Positions 40,228-48,868 of a stretch of DNA of 64,000 nt are shown here, piece by piece. Position 1 is the first letter of the stretch. Each line of letters starts with the position of its first letter. This stretch comes from Cupriavidus pauculus (lineage in GTDB: Bacteria; Pseudomonadota; Gammaproteobacteria; Burkholderiales; Burkholderiaceae): NCBI RefSeq assembly GCF_003854935.1, contig NZ_CP033969.1, forward strand, positions 2,914,001 to 2,978,000, given 5' to 3'. The notes under the pieces were generated by a model. That model was not told the DNA's origin. It saw nothing but the letters and a program-made list of their open reading frames with translations, and did no database searches. The position numbers and the translations under genes were made by a program.

Positions 40228-41234
40228 GGATATTGGCCAGCCTTCTCCTGCTTGCCGCCAGCTTGAGCCAGCCTTGCGCCCATGCGGCCGGCGCGGAGTT
40301 GACGCTACAGGGCTACCAGCGTGCGGACGGGGCCATCACCACCTACTTCAATGGCGATTCGGTCGACCCCTACTTTGCGTCCAAGGCACTGCTGGCCGCG
40401 CAGGATGCGGGCATCTCCACATCGACGACGGCGCAGCGCTGGATTGCCTGGCTGCTGCCGCGACAGCACCCGGATGGGCGCTTCGACAGGTATTGCATGA
40501 AGGGCCAGCAGATGACCAGTTGCCAGTTGGCCGACGCCGACGATGCGCTGATGGCGGCATGGATGGAGTTGCTGGTGCGTTCGGCGCCAAAGAGCGGCTT
40601 GCCCCCCGCGTGGCGCGCCAGCTTCGACAAGGCCAGCCAGCATCTGGAGACGCTTCGAAACCCGAAGACGCGCGTGTATCACATCTCCGCGTCGCTACCG
40701 GTAGCGCTGCTGATGGATAACGTGGAGGTCTCCAGTGCGTTCAAGGCGGTCGGCCGCTATCGCCAGAGCCAGGGCGACAACGCCGGAGCCGAGGCATGGA
40801 TGCGCAAGGCCGGGCAACTGGACCGCGACATCCTGAGCGTCTTCTGGCGCGGCGAGGAAGGCTACCTGGTGAGCACGCAGCAGCCCAATACCAATCAGTT
40901 CTACCCGGACGCCGTGGCCCAGATCTTCCCGATCCTTGCCGACATCCGGTCCGCCGGCCGCCCGCGCGCTGCCGACTACGGCCTGTGGATGCAGCAGCAC
41001 CGCATGACGTGGCTGGGCATGTCCGAAGTCGACTACCCGTGGGGACTGGTGGCACTCATCGCCGACAAGATGAACGACAAGGACGCGATTGCCTGCTGGC
41101 GGATGCGCTCGGTCCAGTTCCGCCATGGCAGCCACTGGAATGTCCTGGAGGAGGCGCTGTACGTCGCGTTCGAAAAACGCCTGACCCCGGACCAGGCGCT
41201 GGCGCCGCCGCCAGCCGGCTTGAAATGCCGTTGA
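40224..41234 (+). CDS. Periplasmic alpha/alpha-toroid protein, glycosidase-like
   Basis: The protein has 336 residues. A signal peptide ends near residue 21 (CAHAAGA). The mature protein is a series of paired helices: DPYFASKALLAAQDAG, TAQRWIAWLLPRQHPDG, LADADDALMAAWMELL, SFDKASQHLETLRNP, and DYPWGLVALIADKM, separated by turns with conserved-looking Asp/Glu (D-S-V-D-P-Y, D-A-D-D, E-V-D-Y-P). This resembles six-hairpin glycosidases such as family 8 enzymes that trim polymers inside cellulose-type operons. I cannot assign it to a named family. Its start overlaps the upstream stop (ATGA), so expression is coupled. Confidence 0.5.
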   Translation: MRILASLLLLAASLSQPCAHAAGAELTLQGYQRADGAITTYFNGDSVDPYFASKALLAAQDAGISTSTTAQRWIAWLLPRQHPDGRFDRYCMKGQQMTSCQLADADDALMAAWMELLVRSAPKSGLPPAWRASFDKASQHLETLRNPKTRVYHISASLPVALLMDNVEVSSAFKAVGRYRQSQGDNAGAEAWMRKAGQLDRDILSVFWRGEEGYLVSTQQPNTNQFYPDAVAQIFPILADIRSAGRPRAADYGLWMQQHRMTWLGMSEVDYPWGLVALIADKMNDKDAIACWRMRSVQFRHGSHWNVLEEALYVAFEKRLTPDQALAPPPAGLKCR

Positions 41235-41312
41235 AGGCGGCAGGCAGACGCTGGGCCCGAGGGTCCTGAAGCGACCCCTTGCTCTTGATCGATGGAAACG
41301 ACAGGAGAACGC

Positions 41313-42155
41313 ATGGAGAAGCCCGCTTGTCACACAGCCCGGTTCGCGCGGCCGCTGATTTGCGCGGGCGGCCTGCTTGCGCTGCTGATCGCTGCCGATG
41401 CCAGCGCCCAGGCCGAAGCCACGCCTCCCCGGACCTTCGTGCCCTTGCTGACCGGCTTCGTCGAAGGCGGCATCGGTCACGCCAACCTTACCGGTGACAA
41501 CGCCAACTGGAACGACCAGTACCTGCGCGGGGGCGTTCACCTGACGCCGAAGGACTACGTCACCGGCGAGATCAGCCACCAGAGCCATTTCGGGGACCAG
41601 GGCACCTTCTTTGGCCTGGGCTACACCCGCATCATCGATGACGACTGGTACGCGTTCCTGAGCGCGGGCACCAGCAGTGGCGGCTTCTTCCTGTCCGAAG
41701 TCCGCGTCGACGGCATGCTGTTCCGCAAGCTGCTGGAGAAGAAGAACCTCGTCGCCAGCGCCGGCTTTACCTACTACCGCGCGAAGGACGTCTATACCGA
41801 CAAGGCGCTGCTGCTTGGCCTGACCTACTACTTCGACGCGCCGTGGATCGTCCAGGTCGGCGCCCGGCTCAACCGCAGCGATCCGGGCAACGTGCGCTCC
41901 AACCGCGGCACCGTCGCGGTGACCTATGGCCGTGACAAGGACCAGTACATCACGCTGCGATACGACGGCGGACGTGAAGCCTACCAGCTCACTGGCGAGC
42001 AAACGGTGCTCAGCGACTTTACCAGCCACGAGGTTTCGCTGAACTGGCGAAAATGGTTCACCAAACGCTACGGCATCAACCTGCGCGCGGTGTACTACGA
42101 GAATCCGTCCTACAAGCGCAAGCAGGCAGAGATAGGGTTTTTCGTCGAGTTCTAG
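41313..42155 (+). CDS. YaiO-like outer-membrane beta-barrel protein
   Basis: The protein has 280 residues. AGGAGAACGC before ATG 41313 decides the start over an upstream ATG at 41292. A signal peptide ends at about residue 30 (DASAQA). The mature part is a run of amphipathic strands with aromatic girdles and polar turns (FVEGGIGHANLTGDNANWNDQ, YLRGGVHLTPKDYVTGEIS, GTFFGLGYTRIIDDDWYAFL) and ends in F (IGFFVEF), the usual C-terminal signal for outer-membrane insertion. It resembles the YaiO family, which in E. coli lies near a GT2 and a deacetylase gene. Here it is the likely outer-membrane component of polymer export. Confidence 0.78.
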   Translation: MEKPACHTARFARPLICAGGLLALLIAADASAQAEATPPRTFVPLLTGFVEGGIGHANLTGDNANWNDQYLRGGVHLTPKDYVTGEISHQSHFGDQGTFFGLGYTRIIDDDWYAFLSAGTSSGGFFLSEVRVDGMLFRKLLEKKNLVASAGFTYYRAKDVYTDKALLLGLTYYFDAPWIVQVGARLNRSDPGNVRSNRGTVAVTYGRDKDQYITLRYDGGREAYQLTGEQTVLSDFTSHEVSLNWRKWFTKRYGINLRAVYYENPSYKRKQAEIGFFVEF

Positions 42156-42157
42156 CC

Positions 42158-42958
42158 ATGAAAGACGATCGCGGCGAGCCGACCACTGCCTCGGACCCCG
42201 GCCGGGCGCTAGGGTTGCACACACTGTCTCTGGCCAGACACCGATCGCTCGATCGCCTGACGCTGTCTCCGTCGACAATGGTCGGCATCGTGCTGGTGCC
42301 CGCCCTGTTCAACGCGATCGAATGGCGTCTCAGGGGACAGTTGAGCGCCAACTGGGCCGGCGTGCTCGCTTTCTGGCTCGACAAGCTCGGCATCGAGGGC
42401 ACCACCGGCGAGCACAACGTGTCGTTCATCTGGTTCAACCTGCCCCTGCCCTACCTGGAAGTCGCGGCCGGGCCGCCTGATGCACGGACGTGGTGGACAA
42501 CGCTCATCGTCACCCTGCTGGCGTGCATACTCGCGCGGTATATCCGCGGCCGCTTTCTGCCGCTTCGGTACCTGCTGCTGTTCGCCATCTGCATCGAAGC
42601 CACGGCGCTGATGTACTTTGCCGTCGGCGAAAAGAACTTTCCGTACACGGTGAGCGGCTACGTCGACAACGGCGTCAAGACGTCCGCCGTCCTGCTGTTC
42701 GTGCTGCCCTGGGGGCACGCGCTCGTGTACTACATCTTCGATTTCTCGTGGTCGAGGAAGATTCTGCTGACCGTCCTGAGCATTGCGTTCGTCGTGGTGG
42801 CGGTCCCTCTTCAGATGGCGCTGCACGTCTATCTGCTGTCGCGCGGCTCGCTGATGATGATGCCGCTGTTATCGTTTGTATTCGGCCCGACGCTGATCAT
42901 ACTGGGCTGCATTGCCTTGTATGGCTGGGCGATGAGCTGGGAGCGAAACGTGCCGTGA
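42158..42958 (+). CDS. Polytopic inner-membrane protein of the exopolysaccharide operon
   Basis: The protein has 266 residues and no recognised family. It starts two bases after the barrel gene. After a 35-residue cytoplasmic arm, about seven hydrophobic segments are visible (42-60, 66-80, 108-125, 132-152, 166-185, 195-218, 228-255), with a polar loop LGIEGTTGEHNVSFIWFNLP between the second and third. No acyltransferase, flippase or nucleotide-binding motif was found. It overlaps the next gene by four bases (GTGA). It may be an accessory subunit of the synthase or a polymer-modifying membrane enzyme; this cannot be decided. Confidence 0.6.
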   Translation: MKDDRGEPTTASDPGRALGLHTLSLARHRSLDRLTLSPSTMVGIVLVPALFNAIEWRLRGQLSANWAGVLAFWLDKLGIEGTTGEHNVSFIWFNLPLPYLEVAAGPPDARTWWTTLIVTLLACILARYIRGRFLPLRYLLLFAICIEATALMYFAVGEKNFPYTVSGYVDNGVKTSAVLLFVLPWGHALVYYIFDFSWSRKILLTVLSIAFVVVAVPLQMALHVYLLSRGSLMMMPLLSFVFGPTLIILGCIALYGWAMSWERNVP

Positions 42959-43272
42959 ACCCGGACGCTGCGTCCATGGAACCGCCGAAGGTTCCCGCCG
43001 CCAGGGATCGCTTCCCCGGCAGGACGCTCTTTGCGCTGCTGGAGTCGATACGCTTCGGCGAGTACGAAGCCGAAGGAAGATGGGCGCCGACCATGGCCGC
43101 CGCCAAGGCCCTGACGCAGGACATCACGTCGGTGGATTCACGCGAGTACCGGTTCTTTTGCGTCGCGCCGGAGCATTCCGGGGGCTATCGGATCGTGCGC
43201 GTCGTACCGTGCTCAAACGCTGTGGGGCGCAACCACACGGTCAATGGCGTACACGTCCGCAGCGATGGCTGA
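42955..43272 (+). CDS. Hypothetical protein, last gene of the exopolysaccharide operon
   Basis: The protein has 105 residues from the GTG that overlaps the upstream stop (GTGA); an ATG at 42976 is an alternative. The sequence has FPGRTLFALLESIRFGEYEAEG, then SREYRFFCVAPEHSGGYRIVRVVPCS. No signal peptide or membrane helix; it looks like a small cytoplasmic alpha/beta protein. No family recognised. Coupling to the membrane-protein gene and codon use like its neighbours support real coding. No clear terminator follows in the 156 bases before the LysR gene. Confidence 0.5.
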   Translation: MNPDAASMEPPKVPAARDRFPGRTLFALLESIRFGEYEAEGRWAPTMAAAKALTQDITSVDSREYRFFCVAPEHSGGYRIVRVVPCSNAVGRNHTVNGVHVRSDG

Positions 43273-43428
43273 CAAGGGCGGCGAGCATCCCCCCCCCAAG
43301 GTCCCACGGCCTCTCGACAAAACACTTGCGCACCACACGCGCCGGGCTGAACAATAGCGGGAACATTCATGAGATGCGTTCATGGCGCCCTTCGCGGCGC
43401 CTGACCGGATTCCCCGCAGAGAGCTGCC

Positions 43429-44364
43429 ATGCCCCGCCACAACCTTAACGATCTGCTCGCATTGGTCACTGTCGCGCGCGAGCGGAGCTTCACGCGCGCG
43501 GCGGCTCGCCTGGACGTCACGCAATCCGCGTTGAGCCACACCATCCGCAATCTGGAGGCAAGGCTGGGCGTGCGGCTGCTGACGCGCACCACGCGCAGTG
43601 TGTCGACGACCGATGCCGGCGAACGGCTGATCCGGTCCATCGGGCCCAAGTTCGATGAAATCGAAGCCGACCTCTCCGCTGTGGCCGAGCTTGGGGAGCG
43701 TCCGGCAGGCACGATTCGCATCACGTCCGTGGACCATCCAATCGATGCCATCATCTGGCCTCGCCTGGCCAAGGTTTTGCCGCAGTATCCGGACCTCAAC
43801 GTCGAGCTGACGGTGGACTATGGACTGACCAACATCGTCGGCGAGCGCTACGACATTGGCGTGCGGTTTGGCGACCAGATCGAGAAGGACATGATCGCCG
43901 TGCGCATCAGTCCCGACGTGAAGATGGCCATCGCGGCGTCTCCCGCCTATTTCAAGGGCCGCGACAAACCGATGGCACCGCGCGACCTGCTATCGCACCG
44001 CTGCATCAACCTGCGGCTCTCCACCAGCGGCGGACTCTACGCATGGGAACTGGCCAAGGGGTCCAAGAAGGTCCAGGCGCGCGTGGAAGGCCAGGTGGTC
44101 TGCAATAGCGTCAACCAGATGCTCAATGCCGCCCTCGACGGCTTCGGGCTGGTGTTCCTGCCGTTGCCGGTTATCCAGCCTTATGCGGACAAGGGAAAAC
44201 TGGTCAAGGTCATGGAGGACTGGTGCCCCACGTTCCCTGGTTATCACGCGTTCTATCCCAGCCGCAGGCAGTCGTCGCGGGCGCTCAAGATTGTGATAGA
44301 CGCCATCCGGCACAAGCCGGACGGCGTTGCCGCGACTAAGCCTGCGAAAGCTGGTCACGGATAG
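43429..44364 (+). CDS. LysR-family transcriptional regulator
   Basis: The protein has 311 residues. The N-terminal helix-turn-helix reads LNDLLALVTVARERSFTRAAARLDVTQSALSHTIRNLEARLGVRLLTR-like across residues 5-53. The effector domain follows from about 90 (GTIRITSVDHPIDAIIWPRL, YDIGVRFGDQIEKDMIAVRI, NQMLNAALDGFGLVFLP). This is the CrgA/DsdC-like subgroup that often controls adjacent oxidoreductases or efflux. It converges on iorB, overlapping its 3' end by 29 bases, and may act on the iorA/MFS intergenic palindromes. Confidence 0.92.
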   Translation: MPRHNLNDLLALVTVARERSFTRAAARLDVTQSALSHTIRNLEARLGVRLLTRTTRSVSTTDAGERLIRSIGPKFDEIEADLSAVAELGERPAGTIRITSVDHPIDAIIWPRLAKVLPQYPDLNVELTVDYGLTNIVGERYDIGVRFGDQIEKDMIAVRISPDVKMAIAASPAYFKGRDKPMAPRDLLSHRCINLRLSTSGGLYAWELAKGSKKVQARVEGQVVCNSVNQMLNAALDGFGLVFLPLPVIQPYADKGKLVKVMEDWCPTFPGYHAFYPSRRQSSRALKIVIDAIRHKPDGVAATKPAKAGHG

Positions 44365-46642
44365 GCAGCGACCGGATCCGTGTTCCCGTCGCCGCGAAGA
44401 TTGCATTGCAGAGTGCCGGCGCGATGGGCGGCACGGGCGGCTCGCCCACCCCGCCGGGTGGCACCGCAAAATCGCCGCCCACCATCCACGTATGGATGGC
44501 CCGTGGCGCCATATGCGACCGCAGGATCTCGAAGTCGTGGAAGTTGCTCTGCTGCACGCGGCCGTCCTTGAACGAGATCTCTCCCAGCATCGCCAGGCTG
44601 ATGCCCATCACGCAGCCGCCTTCCACCTGTGAACGGATACGCTCCGGGTTGACCTGCGGCCCGCAATCGATCGCCATGTCCACGCGCGGAATGGTGATCT
44701 GGCCCTTGGCATCCACCGCCACTTCCACCACGGTCGCCACATACGTCACAAAGCTGTAGGCCATGGCAATGCCAAGACCATGACCCTTGGGCAGCTTGCG
44801 GCCCCAGTTCGCCCGGCGCGCGGCTTCCTCGATGACGCGGCGCATGCGGCCGGTATCGAGCGGATACACGTCCGGCGATTCGTTGTAGTTCCAGCTATCC
44901 GACAGCGTCGCGGGATTGATCTTGCGCGGCGGGCCGATCAGCTCCAGCAGGTAATCCTTCGGATCGCGACGGGCCTGATGCGCCAGTTCGGCAACAAAGC
45001 TCTGTACCGCAAAGGCATGCGGGATGTTGGATACCGAGCGGAACCAGCCGATGCGCGTGTGCGCCGGCACATCGGCCGACTCCAGGCGGATCGACGGAAT
45101 CTGGAACGGGATGTTGATGGCCGACATCCCCGCTTCAAAGGGGGCCTTGCCCTCCGCGCCGACCTTGAACGTCGAGGTGATGGTGGGCGCCGCGGACCTG
45201 TGCAGCCACGCCGTGGGCTTGCCATTGGCATCCAGCACCGATTCCATGCGCTCGACCGAGACAGTGTGGAAATAGTCGTGGTGAATGTCGTCGTCGCGCG
45301 TCCATTGCAGCTTGACCGGCGTGCCGCCGATGGCCTTGGACACCAGCGCTGCCTCGGAAATGAAGTCGGCCATCGACTTGCGGCCGAAGCCGCCGCCCAG
45401 CAGTGTCAGATGCAGCGTCACGTCCCTGGCGTCGAGCCCGACGTGCTTCGCCACGCTTTCCAATGCCCCCTGAGGCGCCTGCGACGGCGCCCAGATCTCG
45501 CACTTTCCATCGACGAAGCGCGCCGTGGCCACGGGCGTTTCCATCGACGCATGCGCGAGGTGCGGAATGTAGTACTGGGCTGCTACCTTGCGCTGGCCAG
45601 CGGCTGCCGACAGGGCGGCCACGGCATCGCCATCGTTACGCAGCGGCTTGCCAGGCTGCTGCACGGCCGCTTCCAGGGTGCGGCGGAACACGGCGGAATC
45701 GTAGCTGGCGTTGGCGCCATGGTCCCATTCGAGCTTCAGCGCCGCCCTGCCCTGCATCGCCGCCCACGTGTTGGTCGCCACCACGGCAACCCCGCCCACC
45801 GGATTGAACAACGGCGGACCGTCATAGCCCTTCAGCTCGACGATGCGCAGGACACCCGGTACCTTCAGCGCGTCGGTGCCATCGACCTTGCGCAGCTTGC
45901 CGCCGAACACGGGCGGGCGCGCGATGACGGCGTAGACCATGCCCGGCAGCCGCACGTCGATACCGTAGGTGGCCTTGCCGCGCGCGATATCGCGGCTGTC
46001 GGCGGGCATGATCTTGCCCTTGCCGATATAGCGGAATGCATCCGGCTGCTTGAGGCGCAGTTGGTCTTGCTTCGGCACCGGCTGACGCATCGCGGCCTCG
46101 GCCAGTTCGCCATAGCCGATCCGCCGGCCGCTTGCCGCGTGAATGACTTCGTGGTTGCGCGCCTGCACTTCGGTGGCCGGCACTTTCCACTGCGCAGCGG
46201 CGGCGGCTTCGAGCATGTGCCGTGCCGATGCCCCCACACGACGCATCGGCGCCAGAAAATGCCGCATGCTGCGCGATCCGTCGACGTTCTGGCTGCCATA
46301 GCGGGCCTCGTTGGCGTCGGCCTGAACGATCCTGACGCGGCTCCAGTCGGCTTCCATTTCGTCGGCAACCACCATCGGCAGGCTGGTTCGCACGCCCGTG
46401 CCCATCTCCGCACGATGCGCCACGATGGTCACGGTGCCATCCCGCGCAATCGAGACGAATACCAGCGGGTTGTCCACGATGCCGCCTGGCATCGCTGCGC
46501 CGCCGTACTTCTTGTCAGCCTCCGCTGCGGCTGCCTTGGTAACCAGGCCGCCGAACTGGAGCGACAACGCGAACACCGCGCCCGCCTGCAGCAGACGGCG
46601 GCGCGCCGGTTGTTCGAGGGTGTCGAGGTCGGTGCGCGTCAT
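44336..46642 (-). CDS. Molybdopterin-dependent oxidoreductase large subunit (IorB type)
   Basis: The protein has 768 residues. It begins with a Tat-like signal (PARRRLLQAGAVFALSLQ), so it is probably exported folded. Xanthine-oxidase-family cofactor regions are visible: RAEMGTGVRTSLPMVVADEME, HASMETPVATARFVDG, GGGFGRKSMADFISEAALVSK, and near the end MAIDCGPQVNPERIRSQVEGG with GVGEPPVPPIAPALCNA. This is the isoquinoline 1-oxidoreductase/aldehyde dehydrogenase type, which hydroxylates heterocycles or oxidises aldehydes using water. Its ATG overlaps the stop of the Fe-S subunit gene. The substrate is unknown; no cytochrome or XdhC-like gene is adjacent. Confidence 0.88.
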   Translation of the reverse strand: MTRTDLDTLEQPARRRLLQAGAVFALSLQFGGLVTKAAAAEADKKYGGAAMPGGIVDNPLVFVSIARDGTVTIVAHRAEMGTGVRTSLPMVVADEMEADWSRVRIVQADANEARYGSQNVDGSRSMRHFLAPMRRVGASARHMLEAAAAAQWKVPATEVQARNHEVIHAASGRRIGYGELAEAAMRQPVPKQDQLRLKQPDAFRYIGKGKIMPADSRDIARGKATYGIDVRLPGMVYAVIARPPVFGGKLRKVDGTDALKVPGVLRIVELKGYDGPPLFNPVGGVAVVATNTWAAMQGRAALKLEWDHGANASYDSAVFRRTLEAAVQQPGKPLRNDGDAVAALSAAAGQRKVAAQYYIPHLAHASMETPVATARFVDGKCEIWAPSQAPQGALESVAKHVGLDARDVTLHLTLLGGGFGRKSMADFISEAALVSKAIGGTPVKLQWTRDDDIHHDYFHTVSVERMESVLDANGKPTAWLHRSAAPTITSTFKVGAEGKAPFEAGMSAINIPFQIPSIRLESADVPAHTRIGWFRSVSNIPHAFAVQSFVAELAHQARRDPKDYLLELIGPPRKINPATLSDSWNYNESPDVYPLDTGRMRRVIEEAARRANWGRKLPKGHGLGIAMAYSFVTYVATVVEVAVDAKGQITIPRVDMAIDCGPQVNPERIRSQVEGGCVMGISLAMLGEISFKDGRVQQSNFHDFEILRSHMAPRAIHTWMVGGDFAVPPGGVGEPPVPPIAPALCNAIFAATGTRIRSLPIRDQLSQA

Positions 46643-47121
46643 GCCTTGGCTCCCGTCTTGTTGGCCGCAAGGCGTGTCGACGCCAGCTTCACCGCCGCAT
46701 TGATGCGGTTGTAAGTGCCGCAGCGGCAGAGGTTGCCGCTCATTCCGGCGACGATCTGCTCGTCCGTGGGCTTGGGATTCGCTTTCAGCAGCGCAGTGGC
46801 GGTCATGATCTGCCCCGCCTGACAGTAGCCGCACTGGGCGACGCCCAGTTCGACCCATGCATCCTGGACGGCCCGGCCTACGCGATCCGATTCCATCGAT
46901 TCGATCGTGCGCACCTGCTTGGTGCCCACGGCGGAGATGGGCGTGACGCAGGAGCGGACCGGCTGGCCATCGACATGGACGGTGCAGGCGCCGCAAAGCG
47001 CCATGCCACAGCCAAACTTGGTGCCCGTGAAGCCCAGCGCATCGCGGAGCGTCCACAGGAGCGGGGTGTCGGACGACAGGTCGACCTCATGAGCCTGGCC
47101 GTTGATGTTTATCTTTGTCAT
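46639..47121 (-). CDS. [2Fe-2S] subunit of the molybdopterin oxidoreductase (IorA type)
   Basis: The protein has 160 residues. Two [2Fe-2S] clusters are evident: the plant-type cluster in FGCGMALCGACTVHVDG with the later Cys in RSCVTP, and the second in QCGYCQAGQIM and GNLCRCGTYNRI. It passes electrons from the molybdenum centre of the large subunit, whose start overlaps this stop (ATGA). It has no signal peptide of its own and may be exported with the Tat-bearing large subunit. It is divergent from an MFS pump gene across a 168-base region with paired palindromes. Confidence 0.93.
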   Translation of the reverse strand: MTKININGQAHEVDLSSDTPLLWTLRDALGFTGTKFGCGMALCGACTVHVDGQPVRSCVTPISAVGTKQVRTIESMESDRVGRAVQDAWVELGVAQCGYCQAGQIMTATALLKANPKPTDEQIVAGMSGNLCRCGTYNRINAAVKLASTRLAANKTGAKA

Positions 47122-47200
47122 GGACGGATGGGAGGCGGGGGACCGGGGAATGGTATCGGATACGCGCCGATTTCATTACGCACCCTGGCTCATTACCGTC

Positions 47201-47241
47201 ATGAACACAGATCATCAATCTGTTTCATGAGACTGACTCAT
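47201..47241. promoter_or_regulatory. Two adjacent palindromes, candidate operators
   Basis: The first is ACAGAT-CATCA-ATCTGT (47207-47223), extended by ATGAA/TTCAT on the outside except for one unpaired C. The second is ATGAG-ACTGA-CTCAT (47227-47241). Their centres are about 19 bases apart, in the divergent gap between iorA and the MFS gene. Confidence 0.55.
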
Positions 47242-47289
47242 CAAGGCAACAAGTATTGAGCAGCTAGTCGAGCCACCGCCTTTTTCGCG

Positions 47290-48558
47290 ATGATACGGCC
47301 GATGGAAAAACCCGCACCCTCCCAGAGCTCACCCTCTCATTCCTCCCAGCCGGCTGCCTACTGGAGCGGCGTATTCGCGATGACGCTCTGCGTATTCGCG
47401 CTGATTGCCTCGGAGTTCATGCCCGTGAGCCTGCTGACGCCGATGTCGGCGGACCTGCAAGTCACCGAAGGGATGACCGGCCAGGGCATCGCCATCTCCG
47501 GCGCCTTTGCGGTCTTCACAAGCCTGTTCATCTCCATCATCGCCGGCAGTGCGAACCGCAAGGCCCTGTTGCTGGGGCTCACGGCGGTCATGGCAGTATC
47601 GGGCGCCATCATTGCCGTGGCGCCCAACTACACCGTCTATATGATCGGGCGCGCATTGATCGGCGTCGTCGTCGGCGGCTTCTGGTCGATGTCGGCGGCC
47701 ACGGCCATCCGCCTGGTCCCGGCGCACCAGGTGCCGCGCGCGCTGGCGATCTTCAATAGCGGCAACGCACTGGCAACCGTCGTCGCGGCCCCGGTCGGTA
47801 GCTACCTCGGCGCACTCATCGGCTGGCGCGGTGCGTTCTATTGCCTGGTCCCGATTGCGCTGGTCGCGCTTGCCTGGCAATGGTTCAGCCTTCCCTCGAT
47901 GCCGGTGCCGACGCCGCCCCACGGGAACGGAAACGTGTTCGCGCACCTGAGGCGCCCGGTCGTCGCGCTGGGCATGCTGGCGGCCGGCGTGTTCTTCTCC
48001 GGGCAATTCACGCTGTTCACCTACGTCCGGCCGTTCCTCGAAACGGTCACGCGGGTCGATGCGTCCAGCCTATCGCTAATCCTGCTGGCGATTGGCGTGG
48101 CGGGATTCATCGGGACCATGCTGATCGGCGCGGTACTGACGCGGGCGTTCTACGCCACGCTTGTCATCATCCCGACGCTCATGGCTTGCATTGCGCTCGC
48201 ACTGATCGGCCTGGGCCATCACACGGCCGCTGTCGTCGTGCTGCTGGCGCTGTGGGGACTGGTGGCAACGGCGGCGCCGGTCGGATGGTGGAGCTGGATC
48301 ACCCGCACGTTCCCGCACCATGCCGAGGCAGGCGGCGGCCTGATGGTCGCCGTGGTCCAGCTGTCGATCGCACTGGGCTCCACCGTGGGCGGCATCCTGT
48401 TCGATCGATACGGCTATCGCAGCACACTCGAAGCCAGCGCATCGCTACTGATCATCGGCGCCATCCTGGCATGGATGACCGCCCGCGCTGCGAAGACGGA
48501 GGGGGTCTGGGGTTTCGATGATCGATCCGCTCACGTGCAAGCCGGGGAGGCACGGTGA
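47290..48558 (+). CDS. MFS transporter, probable efflux pump
   Basis: The protein has 422 residues from ATG 47290; ATG 47302 (MEKPAPSQ) is equally possible and neither has a clear ribosome-binding site. Twelve hydrophobic segments are visible. The sequences FALIASEFMPVSLLTPMSADLQVTEGM and GNALATVVAAPVGSYLGALIGWRGAFYCLVPIAL match the AraJ/NepI/arabinose-efflux group of DHA1 drug or purine-ribonucleoside exporters. Divergent from iorAB, so a shared response to a toxic compound is plausible. It is the last chromosomal gene before the tRNA-Leu-associated prophage remnant. Confidence 0.88.
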   Translation: MIRPMEKPAPSQSSPSHSSQPAAYWSGVFAMTLCVFALIASEFMPVSLLTPMSADLQVTEGMTGQGIAISGAFAVFTSLFISIIAGSANRKALLLGLTAVMAVSGAIIAVAPNYTVYMIGRALIGVVVGGFWSMSAATAIRLVPAHQVPRALAIFNSGNALATVVAAPVGSYLGALIGWRGAFYCLVPIALVALAWQWFSLPSMPVPTPPHGNGNVFAHLRRPVVALGMLAAGVFFSGQFTLFTYVRPFLETVTRVDASSLSLILLAIGVAGFIGTMLIGAVLTRAFYATLVIIPTLMACIALALIGLGHHTAAVVVLLALWGLVATAAPVGWWSWITRTFPHHAEAGGGLMVAVVQLSIALGSTVGGILFDRYGYRSTLEASASLLIIGAILAWMTARAAKTEGVWGFDDRSAHVQAGEAR

Positions 48559-48604
48559 AGTTTTCCGCTGGCGCCTGGCCCGAACCTGGATAAAGGAAAA
48601 AAAA

Positions 48605-48660
48605 CATTCCGGGAATTTTTGAGCAGATTCAAGAATGTGCCTAAAGGATACTTGGTGCGA
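48605..48660 (+). repeat. Left att-like direct repeat
   Basis: A 56-base segment that matches 51014-51070 at about 52 of 57 positions, with one gap. The last 20 bases (48641-48660) are identical in both copies and include the final eight bases of the tRNA-Leu gene as read on this strand. Interpreted as one end of an integrated element. Confidence 0.75.
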
Positions 48661-48868
48661 AGAAAGGGAAATCAGTTCTTCCCCAGAATCAATTGTTTAG
48701 GGGCTTTTTGGGGGGATTCTGGGTAATCCCTCCGGGGAGGACTGCCAGGCCCTCGCAAGCGCAGACGGCCGCGCCCTTCCAGCTGCCGGCCGTCACTATT
48801 CCGACGGCGCCTGGGCTTCGCGCTTCAGTGCCCACACATCCTGCCGCCGGCTGGAAACTGCCATCGGC

